Shown here in pieces: positions 1-10,059 of a DNA stretch of 64,000 bases. The notes under the pieces were generated by a model, which ran no database searches, was not told where the DNA came from, and worked only from the letters and a program-made list of their open reading frames with translations. How positions within the stretch are numbered: position 1 is the stretch's first letter; the number at the start of each line of letters is the position of its first letter. The position numbers and the translations under genes were made by a program. The stretch is from Sulfuritalea sp. (GTDB lineage Bacteria; Pseudomonadota; Gammaproteobacteria; Burkholderiales; Rhodocyclaceae). The stretch is from NCBI GenBank assembly GCA_016710465.1, contig JADJVS010000001.1, forward strand, positions 52,555-116,554, read 5' to 3'.

Positions 1-1629
<1,629 letters not shown>

Positions 1630-1643
1630 ACCTTCCGGACGTC

Positions 1644-1663
1644 ATCGTCGGCCCATCGACGAT
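1644..1663. terminator. Weak hairpin behind typA
   Basis: A perfect 7-bp inverted repeat (ATCGTCG / CGACGAT, 6-nt loop) lies 14 bp after the typA stop. No T-run follows, so it is at best a weak or factor-assisted terminator. The rest of 1664-1800 shows nothing recognisable. Confidence 0.3.
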
Positions 1664-1800
1664 AACCGCCGGCGCGGCCCACGCGGCCCCTTGAGCGGCC
1701 AGGCGCCACCGGGGTTTACGTGCGAGTCAACGCGATTCCGGGCGCCGCGCCATGCGATGCGCACAAGGGGTTTGGGCGCCATCCTGCGCTATGATAGGCT

Positions 1801-1831
1801 TTGACGCGCCCGGGCCAGCCGGCGGTATTTG
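1801..1831 (+). promoter_or_regulatory. Possible sigma70 promoter for the accessory operon
   Basis: TTGACG at 1801-1806 is followed after 19 nt by TATTTG at 1826-1831. It lies about 55 bp before the first gene of the eight-gene operon. The -35 is good and the -10 poor. A second -10-like TATGAT at 1790-1795 lacks a matching -35. Confidence 0.3.
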
Positions 1832-1884
1832 CCCGGCGTCCGAGCGCGTTCCGTTTTCCGTTTCGATTTCACTGACGATTCGCC

Positions 1885-2373
1885 ATGAACGATACCGACG
1901 CAGGCTTGAGTTTCGATATTCCCGGAATCCAGAAATGCCAGCAGAATCGCTATCCGCTGCTGTTCGTCGACCGCATCACCGATCTCATACCGGGAAAGCG
2001 GGCGCGCGGCATCAAAACCTTCACCTATAACGAGTGGTTTTTCCCGGCGCACTTCGCGGACGAGCCCACGGTTCCCGGATTCATCATGGTCGAATGCCTG
2101 GTGCAGACCTTCATCATGATCTTTCTGTCCAGGCCGGAATACCAGGGCATGAAGACCGCGTTCTCGAATATCAGCGACTTTCAGTTCAAGCGCAAGATCG
2201 TGCCCGGCGAGTCCCTCGATATCCTGGCGATTCTGGATTCCTTCAATCGCGGCGTGGCGAAGGGCCGCGCGACGGGTCACGTGGCGGGAGAACTGGCCTG
2301 CGCCGGCGAGTTCGTGATCGCGGTGCCTGACGTCCTGAAACAGTTCACACCACGCCCCCCCACCTCGTCCTGA
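1885..2373 (+). CDS. FabZ-like 3-hydroxyacyl-ACP dehydratase family protein
   Basis: Hot-dog fold protein of 162 residues, the usual FabZ length (about 145-160). The FabZ active-site block is recognisable: HFADEPTVPG carries His56 and the family P-x-x-P-G, and Glu70 in MVECLVQ is the second catalytic residue. The His-Glu spacing of 14 is that of E. coli FabZ. It probably dehydrates, or simply binds, a 3-hydroxyacyl thioester carried by the ACP encoded later in the same operon. It opens the operon: the stop is 15 bp before the TPP-enzyme start. It is not near lpxD/lpxA, so this is not the housekeeping fabZ. Substrate unknown. Confidence 0.8.
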   Translation: MNDTDAGLSFDIPGIQKCQQNRYPLLFVDRITDLIPGKRARGIKTFTYNEWFFPAHFADEPTVPGFIMVECLVQTFIMIFLSRPEYQGMKTAFSNISDFQFKRKIVPGESLDILAILDSFNRGVAKGRATGHVAGELACAGEFVIAVPDVLKQFTPRPPTSS

Positions 2374-2388
2374 GCTTTCCAGACGTCC

Positions 2389-4173
2389 ATGCCCAGGGTT
2401 GCCGACTATGTGATGGAAAGACTCCAGGCGCAAGGCGTGCGCCATGTCTTTCTGGTCAGCGGCCGGGGCGCCTTGTTCCTGACGGATGCCGTTGCCAGGC
2501 TCAAGACCATGTCGGCGGTATGCATGCACCACGAGCAATCCGCCGCCTTCGCCGCCGCTGCGTATGCCCAGCATTCGGGAGGCCCTGGCGTCTGTCTGGT
2601 GTCGACAGGCTGCGCCGCGACCAATACCCTGACGGGAGTTCTGTCGGCATGGCAGGACGGTCTGCCCTGCATCTTCATCTCCGGCCAAAACACCCTGGCC
2701 GAGACCACGCGATACACGGGAAAAGCCCTGCGTACCTTCGGCCAGCAAGAGGCAGACATCGTAAGCATCGTTGCGTCCATCACCAAATACGCGGTGATGA
2801 TCACCGATCCGGCAAGCATTGCCCATGAGCTCGACAAGGCACTGTTTCTGGCCATGTCGGGGAGACCCGGCCCGGTATGGATAGACATCCCTCTTGACAT
2901 CCAGAGCATGCGCGTTGTCCCCGAGGAACTCGCGCGCTTCGTACCTGATGCGAATTTGCCGGGCCAGCCCTCGGCCGAGGATGTGTGCCAGGTTGCCGCG
3001 GCGCTGCGCGACGCGAAGCGTCCGGTGCTGTTGCTGGGAAGCGGCATGCGCAGCGCGAAGGCGGTCGATGCGCTGCGGGACTTCCTCGCGAGCAATCCAG
3101 TTCCCGTCACCTACGCGGCCTCGGCACCCGACGTCATCGATGCTGGCGATCCGCTGCTGATCGGGTCGGTGGGAGCGATGGGCTGTTCCCGGGCGGGCAA
3201 TTTCGCTGTCCAGAACGCCGACCTGGTGCTGGTGGTGGGGTGCCGGCTCTCATCCATGGTGACCGGAACGGATTTCGCGAAGTTTGCACGGGCCGCCAGG
3301 ATCATCGTCGTCGACATCGATCCGGCGGAACATGCAAAGGACGGCGTGCGGATCGACAGGCTCGTCGTCGCCGACGCCAGGCAGTTTCTACTGGCGCTGA
3401 CGCAAGCCGCGGCCATCGGCGACACCAGCGCCTGGCGCCTGAAGTGCCAGCACTGGAAGACAGTTTTTCCACGCCACGAGGCACGTCAGGGAAGCACGGA
3501 GCGAGTCGACCTCCATCATCTCGCCGATTGCCTTTCCCGCGTGCTGCCCGCCGACGCCTCGCTGGTCACCGACTCTGGTTTTGCCGAAATCATCCTGCCG
3601 ACCAATGTCGGATTTTCCAGGGGGCAGCGCTGCATCCACCCGGTATCGCAAGGTGCCATGGGATTCGCGCTGCCGGCGATCGTTGGCGTACACTTTTCCG
3701 GCGACCACCCGATCGTCGCCGTCGTCGGTGACGGTTCGGTGATGATGAACCTGCAGGAGCTGCAGACCATACGGCATCACAATATTCCGGCGAAGATCCT
3801 GATCATCAGCAACAATGCCTACGGCATCATCCGCCGGCGCCAGACCGACCTGTTCCGCTCGCGCACCATAGGAACGGACTCGAGCAACGGCGTAAGCTGC
3901 CCGGATTTCCGCGAGGTGGCGAAGTCCTTCGCACTGCCCTATGCACGCATAGAGCGCGCCGAAGAGCTTGAGCCAAGGCTGCGAGATATCCTCATGGCGG
4001 ATGGGGCGATAATCTGCGAAATTCTTGGCCTGGAGAATCAGGACTACATCGAGACAAGCCTCGCCAGGAATTCGGCGGGCCGCCTGGTGCGCCGCCCCCT
4101 GGAAGATCAAGCTCCGTTTCTGGACCGGACGACATTCCTGGCCGAAATGATCGTCGAACCCATCGACCAATAG
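2389..4173 (+). CDS. Thiamine-diphosphate-dependent enzyme, acetolactate synthase-like
   Basis: 594-residue member of the acetohydroxyacid synthase/pyruvate decarboxylase superfamily. The Pyr domain has the TPP-activating glutamate (Glu49 in HHEQSAAFAAAAYA), a central domain follows, and the PP domain has the metal/TPP motif GDGSVMMN at about residue 447 with the paired Asn (SNNAYG) at about 475. Expected chemistry is decarboxylation of a 2-oxo acid, often pyruvate, and transfer of the acyl anion to an aldehyde or ketone. No ilvN-like small subunit is nearby, and the partners are NeuB-like and acyl-reducing enzymes, so branched-chain amino acid synthesis is unlikely. YerE-like carboligation onto a carbonyl substrate is a known precedent. 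Confidence 0.85.
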   Translation: MPRVADYVMERLQAQGVRHVFLVSGRGALFLTDAVARLKTMSAVCMHHEQSAAFAAAAYAQHSGGPGVCLVSTGCAATNTLTGVLSAWQDGLPCIFISGQNTLAETTRYTGKALRTFGQQEADIVSIVASITKYAVMITDPASIAHELDKALFLAMSGRPGPVWIDIPLDIQSMRVVPEELARFVPDANLPGQPSAEDVCQVAAALRDAKRPVLLLGSGMRSAKAVDALRDFLASNPVPVTYAASAPDVIDAGDPLLIGSVGAMGCSRAGNFAVQNADLVLVVGCRLSSMVTGTDFAKFARAARIIVVDIDPAEHAKDGVRIDRLVVADARQFLLALTQAAAIGDTSAWRLKCQHWKTVFPRHEARQGSTERVDLHHLADCLSRVLPADASLVTDSGFAEIILPTNVGFSRGQRCIHPVSQGAMGFALPAIVGVHFSGDHPIVAVVGDGSVMMNLQELQTIRHHNIPAKILIISNNAYGIIRRRQTDLFRSRTIGTDSSNGVSCPDFREVAKSFALPYARIERAEELEPRLRDILMADGAIICEILGLENQDYIETSLARNSAGRLVRRPLEDQAPFLDRTTFLAEMIVEPIDQ

Positions 4174-4208
4174 ACCCACCGGCCCCACTACCAAGCGCAG
4201 GCAACGTC

Positions 4209-5243
4209 ATGGCCACCATCAAGTTACGCAACGGCATCGAGCTTTCCGATTTCGGCAAGCCCTATTTCGTTGCCGAGCTGAACACCAGCCATTTCGGTGA
4301 TCTCGAAACCGCCAGGCAAATGATCGTGCGGGCTAGGGAAGTCGGTTGCGATTGCGTGAAGTTCCAGTCGTGGTCCACGCAAAGCCTGTATTCCAAATCC
4401 TTCTACGACGCCAATCCCGTCGCCCGCCGCATGGTCGGCAAGTTCGCCCTGGCGGAGGACAGCCTGCGCGACCTGGCCCGGTTTGCCAAGTCGGCCGGAA
4501 TTGCGTTCGCATCGACGCCCTACTCGCGCGAGGAGGTCGAATTCCTGATCGAGCAGTGCGACGTCCCCTTCATCAAGGTCGCCTCGATGGAGTTGAACAA
4601 CCTCCCCTTCCTGGACTTCATTGCCCGCACGGGAACACCGATGGTGCTGTCCACCGGCATGGGTGAACTCGGCGAGATTCGCGCGGCTGTCGAAACCATT
4701 GCCAATGCGGGAAACCGGAATCTGTGCGTACTTCACTGCGTTTCGACCTATCCCGCCGCCGCCCCGGCGATCCGCCTCAATAATATCCTTGGCCTGCGCG
4801 ACGAATTTCCAGAGTATCCGATCGGCTATTCGGACCATTCTCTCGGTCTGGAGTGTGCCGCCGCGTCCGTCGCGCTTGGCGCCTGCCTGATCGAGAAGCA
4901 CTTCACCCTCGACCACAACAAGCTCGGCATGGACAACCAAATGGCAACCGAACCGGCGGAAATGATGGCCCTGGTCCAGGCGTGCCGGAATGTGCATGAG
5001 GCCATGGGCAGCCGCGAACGTATCCTTCCCCCGGAGGAATACGAGCAGCGATTGAAGATGCGACGCAGCATCATCGCCGCGCGCGAATTGAAACAGGGCA
5101 CCCGGATCACCCCGGCCGATCTGGACGCAAAGCGCCCCGGCTCGGGCCTGCCGCCAACCGCGATGGCGACATTGATCGGGAAGGTGGTTATTCGCGGCAT
5201 CGAAGCGGACACCCTGATCCGGGAGTGCGATGTTTCAGATTGA
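4209..5243 (+). CDS. NeuB-family PEP-condensing synthase (sialic acid synthase-like)
   Basis: 344 residues with the two-domain NeuB architecture: a TIM barrel (FVAELNTSH near residue 20, CVKFQSW near 55) and a C-terminal SAF/antifreeze-like domain from about 285. The metal-binding histidines are present as His210 (SDHS) and His231 (EKHFTLD). Their 21-residue spacing equals that of meningococcal NeuB. Family members condense phosphoenolpyruvate with an aldehyde, normally an N-acyl-hexosamine, to give a nonulosonic acid. The stretch after EKHFTLD reads GMDNQMATEPAEM, where many family members have G-P-D-H/I followed by S-x-x-P, so the substrate may differ. No neuA, neuC or legionaminic/pseudaminic genes are nearby. 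Confidence 0.85.
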   Translation: MATIKLRNGIELSDFGKPYFVAELNTSHFGDLETARQMIVRAREVGCDCVKFQSWSTQSLYSKSFYDANPVARRMVGKFALAEDSLRDLARFAKSAGIAFASTPYSREEVEFLIEQCDVPFIKVASMELNNLPFLDFIARTGTPMVLSTGMGELGEIRAAVETIANAGNRNLCVLHCVSTYPAAAPAIRLNNILGLRDEFPEYPIGYSDHSLGLECAAASVALGACLIEKHFTLDHNKLGMDNQMATEPAEMMALVQACRNVHEAMGSRERILPPEEYEQRLKMRRSIIAARELKQGTRITPADLDAKRPGSGLPPTAMATLIGKVVIRGIEADTLIRECDVSD

Positions 5244-5324
5244 AGCGACGAGTGGCATCCCGCTAGCGAGAGAACCGAGCGCAACGCGGAAAACATGCCA
5301 GGTCCTGGATAGCGGAGCGCGCCC

Positions 5325-5984
5325 GTGAGTTCGCTGTTCGTCTACTGCGCCGGCGGCTATGGCAAGGAAGTGATCGAAGTCGCGCGGCGCTACAACTCGC
5401 TTCACGGGTGCTGGGAAGCCATCCATTTTCTCGATGACGTGTGCACCGAACCAGCCCGCCACGAGGCGAGGATCTTCGCCTTCGACGATGCCTGCGAGCA
5501 CATCGGGAAGCACGGCGGCGAAGTGGTGATCGCCTCGGGAGAGCCCAGCCTTCGCGCTACGCTGAGGATGAAATTGCAGCAACGCGGGCTGCGGCTCGGC
5601 CGCCTGGTCGACGCAACATCGATCGTCAGCCAGCCCGAAAGCCTGAGCGAAGGCGTCGTGATATCGCAGCATTGTTCGGTTTCGCGCGATGCCAGGCTGG
5701 GATGCAATGTTTCCGTCAATGCGATGTCCATCGTCGGCCATGATGTCGTGGTCGGCGATGATTCGGTCATCTCCTCGATGGTCAATATCGGCGGAAAAAC
5801 CGTGATCGGCCGCAGCACCTATATCGGGATGGGTGCCTTGATCAAGGACCAGGTGCGAATCGGCGAAGGCGTCATCGTCGGGATGGGCTCGGTGGTGTTC
5901 AACGACCTGCCGGACAACGTCATCGCCCTGGGCAATCCCGCAAGGCCGATGCGCCCCAACCTGGAACAACGAGTCTTTAAATGA
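5325..5984 (+). CDS. NeuD/PglD-like sugar O- or N-acyltransferase
   Basis: 219 residues starting at GTG 5325. The N-terminus is a small Rossmann-like nucleotide-binding domain (FVYCAGGYGKEVIEVA). From about residue 95 it changes to left-handed beta-helix hexapeptide repeats (VVISQHCSVSRDARLGCNVS onward) ending in the usual GNPARPMR cap. Family members use acetyl-CoA to acylate sialic-acid-like or bacillosamine-type sugars. It sits directly after the NeuB-like gene, as neuD often does. The 3' end nearly touches the ACP gene. Acceptor unknown. Confidence 0.85.
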   Translation: MSSLFVYCAGGYGKEVIEVARRYNSLHGCWEAIHFLDDVCTEPARHEARIFAFDDACEHIGKHGGEVVIASGEPSLRATLRMKLQQRGLRLGRLVDATSIVSQPESLSEGVVISQHCSVSRDARLGCNVSVNAMSIVGHDVVVGDDSVISSMVNIGGKTVIGRSTYIGMGALIKDQVRIGEGVIVGMGSVVFNDLPDNVIALGNPARPMRPNLEQRVFK

Positions 5985-5995
5985 ACGGAGGCAGC

Positions 5996-6241
5996 GTGAG
6001 CAACAAGGAAAAATATGACGATATCTTCATCGAGTGCTTCGGCCTTGCGCCCGACCAGCTCGGCGACAAGCTGGCCTACCGCAGCGTTCAGGCCTGGGAT
6101 TCGGCGGGGCACATGGGGATGATCGCGGCGATCGAGGAGGCCTTCGGCATCATGCTGGAAACCGACGACATCATCGAGTTCAGTTCCTACAACGTCGGCA
6201 TCGAGATACTGCGCAAATACGGGGTCGACCTGTCGACATGA
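5996..6241 (+). CDS. Acyl carrier protein
   Basis: 81 residues from GTG 5996. The acidic four-helix ACP pattern is clear and the phosphopantetheine site is WDSAGHM with Ser36; the common D-S-L is D-S-A here. I chose GTG 5996 because GGAGG (5987-5991) lies just before it. An in-frame ATG at 5981 would overlap the neuD-like stop and add five residues, but has no clear ribosome binding site. The ACP probably carries the acyl group handled by the adjacent ligase, LuxE-like and LuxC-like proteins. The stop overlaps the next start (ATGA at 6238-6241), implying coupled translation. Confidence 0.85.
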   Translation: MSNKEKYDDIFIECFGLAPDQLGDKLAYRSVQAWDSAGHMGMIAAIEEAFGIMLETDDIIEFSSYNVGIEILRKYGVDLST

Positions 6242-7662
6242 CGCTCCTCGGCGCAAGCGGGCCCGCTGGGCTGGCGGTCCTTCCGGAGGAAGGATGCTGC
6301 CTGTCGCACGGGGAACTCGGTGCCGAAGTCAGGGCACTGGCGGCGAAGTTCCCGCCGCCGGGCCTGCTGTTCTGCCTGTGCCACAACGACTTGCCAACGC
6401 TGCTTTGCTACCTTGCCTGCCTCGACCGCGCGGTGGTACCACTGCTGCTGCCCGGAGGCATCGACAAGGCAAGGCTCGCCGGCCTGCTGGAGGCCTATAG
6501 GCCCAACTATGTGTTTCATAAACGGGACGACCTCGCCGGGATTTCCGCCCAGACCATTCTGCATTGCGGCGAATACGGACTGTATCGAACGGGCGACGAC
6601 ATCCGGCACGTACTGCACCCGGATCTCGCGCTACTGCTGACCACCTCGGGATCGACCGGGTCGCGCAAGCTGGTTCGAATTTCCAGGCGAAACCTGCTGG
6701 CCAATGCCGATTCGATCATCGACTACCTGGGCATCGAGGCTGGCGAGCGAGCAATTACCACGCTCCCCATCCACTACTCCTACGGCTTGTCGGTCATCAA
6801 CAGCCACCTCAGGGGCGGCGCCGCATTGCTGCTCAGCGACCGATCGATCATGGAGCGCCAGCTTTGGGCCCAGATCCAGCGCGACGGGGCAACGAGTCTC
6901 GCCGGTGTTCCCTATACCTACGACATGCTGCTCAAGCTGGGTATCGAACGGCTCAAGATGCCTGCAATGAGAACCTTCACCCAGGCGGGCGGACGACTGG
7001 CCCCGGAACGGATCCGGCGCGTTGCCGAATCCTGTGGTGCGCGCGGCATGCGCTTCTATACGATGTATGGCCAGACCGAAGCCACGGCGCGGATCGCCTA
7101 TCTGCCCTGGCAGGAAACCCTCGCCCGGGCCGGCAGCATCGGTCGGCCCATTCCGGGCGGAGCGCTTTGGCTGGAAGACCCGCAGGGCCTGCGGATCACG
7201 CAAGCCGGATGCACCGGCGAACTGATCTATTCCGGCCCCAATGTGTGCCTTGGATATGCCACTTCGCACCGGAACCTCGCCCTCGGCGACCAGAACCATG
7301 GCATTTTGCGGACCGGCGACCTGGCGATCATCGATGACTACGGCTATTTCACGCTGGTAGGCCGTGCCAGCCGATTCGTGAAGATTTTCGGCAACCGGAT
7401 TGCTCTGGACGAAGTCGAATCCTTGCTCCACGAACAAGGTCTCAGCGCCACGGTCACCGGCACCGACGAGCGGCTCGACGTGCATCTTGAAGGGCAGCTC
7501 CCTGACTACGACCTGCAGACCCGCCTCGCCGCAACTCTGGGCGTCAATCCCACCGCAATCGCGGTCAGGGCCCTGCCCAGCATCCCCAGGCTGGAGAGCG
7601 GGAAGATCGATTATGCTTCCCTTGCCGGGATTTTGAGCCCACGCGATGTCGATGCGCACTGA
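6238..7662 (+). CDS. AMP-dependent acyl synthetase/ligase
   Basis: 474 residues of the ANL superfamily. P-loop motif TTSGSTGSRK lies at about 135-145, YGQTEATAR at about 277 and RTGDLA at about 358. The C-terminal subdomain follows with a lysine near the end (PRLESGKIDYAS), matching the A10 adenylation lysine. It likely activates a carboxylic acid as acyl-AMP and loads it onto the ACP whose gene it overlaps by four bases. A longer in-frame opening reaches back to 6034 but runs across the ACP gene, so ATG 6238 is chosen. Substrate chain not predictable. Confidence 0.88.
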   Translation: MTLLGASGPAGLAVLPEEGCCLSHGELGAEVRALAAKFPPPGLLFCLCHNDLPTLLCYLACLDRAVVPLLLPGGIDKARLAGLLEAYRPNYVFHKRDDLAGISAQTILHCGEYGLYRTGDDIRHVLHPDLALLLTTSGSTGSRKLVRISRRNLLANADSIIDYLGIEAGERAITTLPIHYSYGLSVINSHLRGGAALLLSDRSIMERQLWAQIQRDGATSLAGVPYTYDMLLKLGIERLKMPAMRTFTQAGGRLAPERIRRVAESCGARGMRFYTMYGQTEATARIAYLPWQETLARAGSIGRPIPGGALWLEDPQGLRITQAGCTGELIYSGPNVCLGYATSHRNLALGDQNHGILRTGDLAIIDDYGYFTLVGRASRFVKIFGNRIALDEVESLLHEQGLSATVTGTDERLDVHLEGQLPDYDLQTRLAATLGVNPTAIAVRALPSIPRLESGKIDYASLAGILSPRDVDAH

Positions 7663-8758
7663 TCCTGTCGGCGATCCCTCGCCGCGTTCTCTACCCAGTC
7701 CTGGACATCCCTACGCCCTGCACCGCGCGGCCAAACAAGAGGCGCTGGTTCCCGAACTGAATCGCCTGACCCGGCTGCACTACGCCGGCTGCGCCGAGTA
7801 TCGCCGCCTGGTCGACGTGCTCCACGGCGGCCCGCGCCAGGTCGATCGTTGCGAAGACTTTCCCTACCTGCCGGTACGCCTGTTCAAGCACTATGAGCTG
7901 CGCAGCGTGCCTGAAGCGGACCTGGTCAGGACGCTGAGTTCTTCCGGCACCTCGGGACAGGCGGTTTCACGCATCCACCTCGACAAGGATACGGCGGCCA
8001 GACAGACCCGCGCATTGACCGAGATCGCGGGAAGTTTCATCGGCAGCCGGCGCCTGCCCATGCTGATCGTCGACTGCCCGGCGACGCTTGCCAACCGTGC
8101 CGGCTTTTCGGCGCGGACCGCCGGCATCCTCGGCTTTTCGATCTTCGGACGCAATCCCACCCATGCCCTCGACGACGACATGCAGATCGACTCCGGGGCG
8201 ATCGAAGCCTTCCTCGCCCGCCACGGCGAGGGGCCAGTTCTGGTTTTTGGCTTTACCGCAGTCGTCTGGCAGCATTTCGTGCTTGCCCTTGCAGCACGCG
8301 GAGCCAGCCTTTCGATTCCCGGCGGCATCCTGATTCACGGTGGTGGCTGGAAGAAGCTCGCTTCCGCCGCGGTATCGCCAGACGAATTCAAATCGCGCCT
8401 GCGGCGGTTGACCGGGATCGCCAGGGTCCACAATTACTACGGCATGGTCGAGCAGACCGGATCCATCTTCATGGAATGCGAACACGGCTTTCTCCACGCC
8501 TCGGATTATTCCGAGGTGATCATCCGCGACCCGCTGGATTTCAAGGTCGTCGCTCCCGGCGTGCCGGGCCTGATTCAACTGCTGTCGGTACTACCGCACA
8601 GCTATCCGGGGCATTCGATATTGACGGAGGACACTGGAACAATGGTCGGCGTGGACGACTGCCCATGCGGCCGCCAGGGAGCACGCTTTCAGGTGCATGG
8701 GCGGCTCAAGGATGCCGAAACCCGGGGTTGCAGCGATGTCGATCACCATCCCGCCTGA
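7646..8758 (+). CDS. LuxE-like acyl-protein synthetase family protein
   Basis: 370 residues matching the LuxE/acyl-protein synthetase family (an ANL relative). The signature SSSGTSGQAVSRIHLD lies at about 97-112 and VHNYYGMVEQTG near 265. In bioluminescent bacteria LuxE activates fatty acid as acyl-AMP and passes it to LuxC for reduction; here there is no luxAB. The start at 7646 overlaps the ligase gene by 17 bp, and the 3' end overlaps the LuxC-like gene by 23 bp, so the proteins are probably made together. A C-rich tail (DDCPCGRQGARF) resembles the PaaK-type end. Confidence 0.85.
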   Translation: MSMRTDPVGDPSPRSLPSPGHPYALHRAAKQEALVPELNRLTRLHYAGCAEYRRLVDVLHGGPRQVDRCEDFPYLPVRLFKHYELRSVPEADLVRTLSSSGTSGQAVSRIHLDKDTAARQTRALTEIAGSFIGSRRLPMLIVDCPATLANRAGFSARTAGILGFSIFGRNPTHALDDDMQIDSGAIEAFLARHGEGPVLVFGFTAVVWQHFVLALAARGASLSIPGGILIHGGGWKKLASAAVSPDEFKSRLRRLTGIARVHNYYGMVEQTGSIFMECEHGFLHASDYSEVIIRDPLDFKVVAPGVPGLIQLLSVLPHSYPGHSILTEDTGTMVGVDDCPCGRQGARFQVHGRLKDAETRGCSDVDHHPA

Positions 8759-9953
8759 GCTTGCGCTTTCCATGCGCTTTCCGCTGGGAAGCGCGGACGA
8801 TATTGCGCCGGCGCCCGAGCCGGTGTTTTCGCCTTTGCGGGTCGAATTTCTCGCCGGCCTGTCAAAGGCCTTGTTCGCCGATGCCTCCGCCAAAAGCCAC
8901 CCCGATGTCGCCGCATTCGCTTTTTGGTGTCGTCGCGCGAACATCGAAACCTGGGCCTCCAGACATCGCCCGAGTGGCCTGCGCATCGGTCTGGGTCCGG
9001 TCTTCCACGTTGCCCCCGCCAATGTGCCGATCAATTTCGCCTACTCGCTGGCGTTCGCGTTTCTCGCCGGAAACACAAGCATCGTCCGCCTGCCCTCCCG
9101 GCATGGCGAGCAGATCGATCTCGTGATCCGGGCGTTGCAGGAAGTGCTCGCGGAGCCGCGGTTTGCCACGCTGCGTTCGGCCATTCATCTGCTTCGCTAC
9201 GAGCACGACGATCGCATCACCGAGTTCTGGCTGCAAAACACCCTGGGGCGGATCATCTGGGGTGGCGACGCCACGGTCGCGCACATGCGCGGCCTGAGGG
9301 CGCATCCGCGTTCCCGCGAGATCGCGTTTTCCGACCGATACTCGTTTTGTGTCGTGAATGCCGCCGCCATTCTGGCGGCCGACGCGGGTGCCTTGTCCGA
9401 TCTGTACCTCAGGTTCGCCAACGACATGTATCTGATGGACCAGCATGCCTGTTCCTCGCCCCACATGCTCGCCTGGATCGGCGAAGCAGGCGAAGTCGAC
9501 GATGCCAGGCGCCTGTTCTGGCCCGGCTTCGAGTTGCTGGCACAATCAAGATACGAACCGGAACCGATACAGGTCATGGACAAGTACGTGGACACCTGCC
9601 GCGAGATCATCGACTCGCCCACTGTCGATGCCGTCGTCTTGCGGCATCCCGCGCTCACGCGCATCCGCCTGTGCTCCCTGACCAACGACCTGTATCGGCG
9701 GCGCGGGTATTTCGGCACGCTGCACGAACTGTCCCTCCCCTCCCTTTCGAATATCGCGGCAGGCATAGACCCGCGCTGCCAGACGATGACCTATTTCGGT
9801 TTCGATGCCGAGGAACTGAGAAGCTTCGTTGTCGACCAGCGCCTGCTCGGCCTGGACAGAATCGTGCCGATCGGCAAGGCCCACGACATGGGCTATTCCT
9901 GGGATGGCTTCGATCTCATCGGCGCCCTGTCGCGCGTGGTCGAAATAAATTAG
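8736..9953 (+). CDS. LuxC-like acyl-CoA/acyl-ACP reductase
   Basis: 405 residues of the LuxC aldehyde-dehydrogenase-like family. The catalytic cysteine is Cys239 in DQHACSSPH; the N-terminal VAPANVPINFAYSLAFAFLAGN block is the family nucleotide-binding region. Expected reaction: NADPH-dependent reduction of an acyl thioester, via the cysteine acyl-enzyme, to an aldehyde. ATG 8736 is chosen (MSITIPPELAL); an upstream in-frame ATG at 8697 lies deep inside the LuxE-like gene. It is the last gene of the operon; tpx follows on the opposite strand. Confidence 0.88.
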   Translation: MSITIPPELALSMRFPLGSADDIAPAPEPVFSPLRVEFLAGLSKALFADASAKSHPDVAAFAFWCRRANIETWASRHRPSGLRIGLGPVFHVAPANVPINFAYSLAFAFLAGNTSIVRLPSRHGEQIDLVIRALQEVLAEPRFATLRSAIHLLRYEHDDRITEFWLQNTLGRIIWGGDATVAHMRGLRAHPRSREIAFSDRYSFCVVNAAAILAADAGALSDLYLRFANDMYLMDQHACSSPHMLAWIGEAGEVDDARRLFWPGFELLAQSRYEPEPIQVMDKYVDTCREIIDSPTVDAVVLRHPALTRIRLCSLTNDLYRRRGYFGTLHELSLPSLSNIAAGIDPRCQTMTYFGFDAEELRSFVVDQRLLGLDRIVPIGKAHDMGYSWDGFDLIGALSRVVEIN

Positions 9954-10059
9954 CCCGGCGGTGCCACGAGGCACCGGCGATCAACGGCACCCGGGCCTCA
10001 ATCGGGCATCCGGCGCGAGGGCAAAGTCGGCGCCCGTGAGACGCCGAATCCGCGGGAGC

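Noticed and set aside
1790..1795. TATGAT as the main promoter of the accessory operon
   Set aside because: Good -10 but no -35 at 15-19 nt; kept only as a comment.
2389..4173. ilvB acetolactate synthase of valine/isoleucine synthesis
   Set aside because: No ilvN or ilvC beside it, and it lies inside an acyl/NeuB-like operon, so a different carboligation is more likely.
7646..9953. Bioluminescence (lux) operon
   Set aside because: LuxC-like and LuxE-like proteins are present, but no luxA, luxB or luxD, and the neighbours are NeuB-, ACP- and TPP-type genes.
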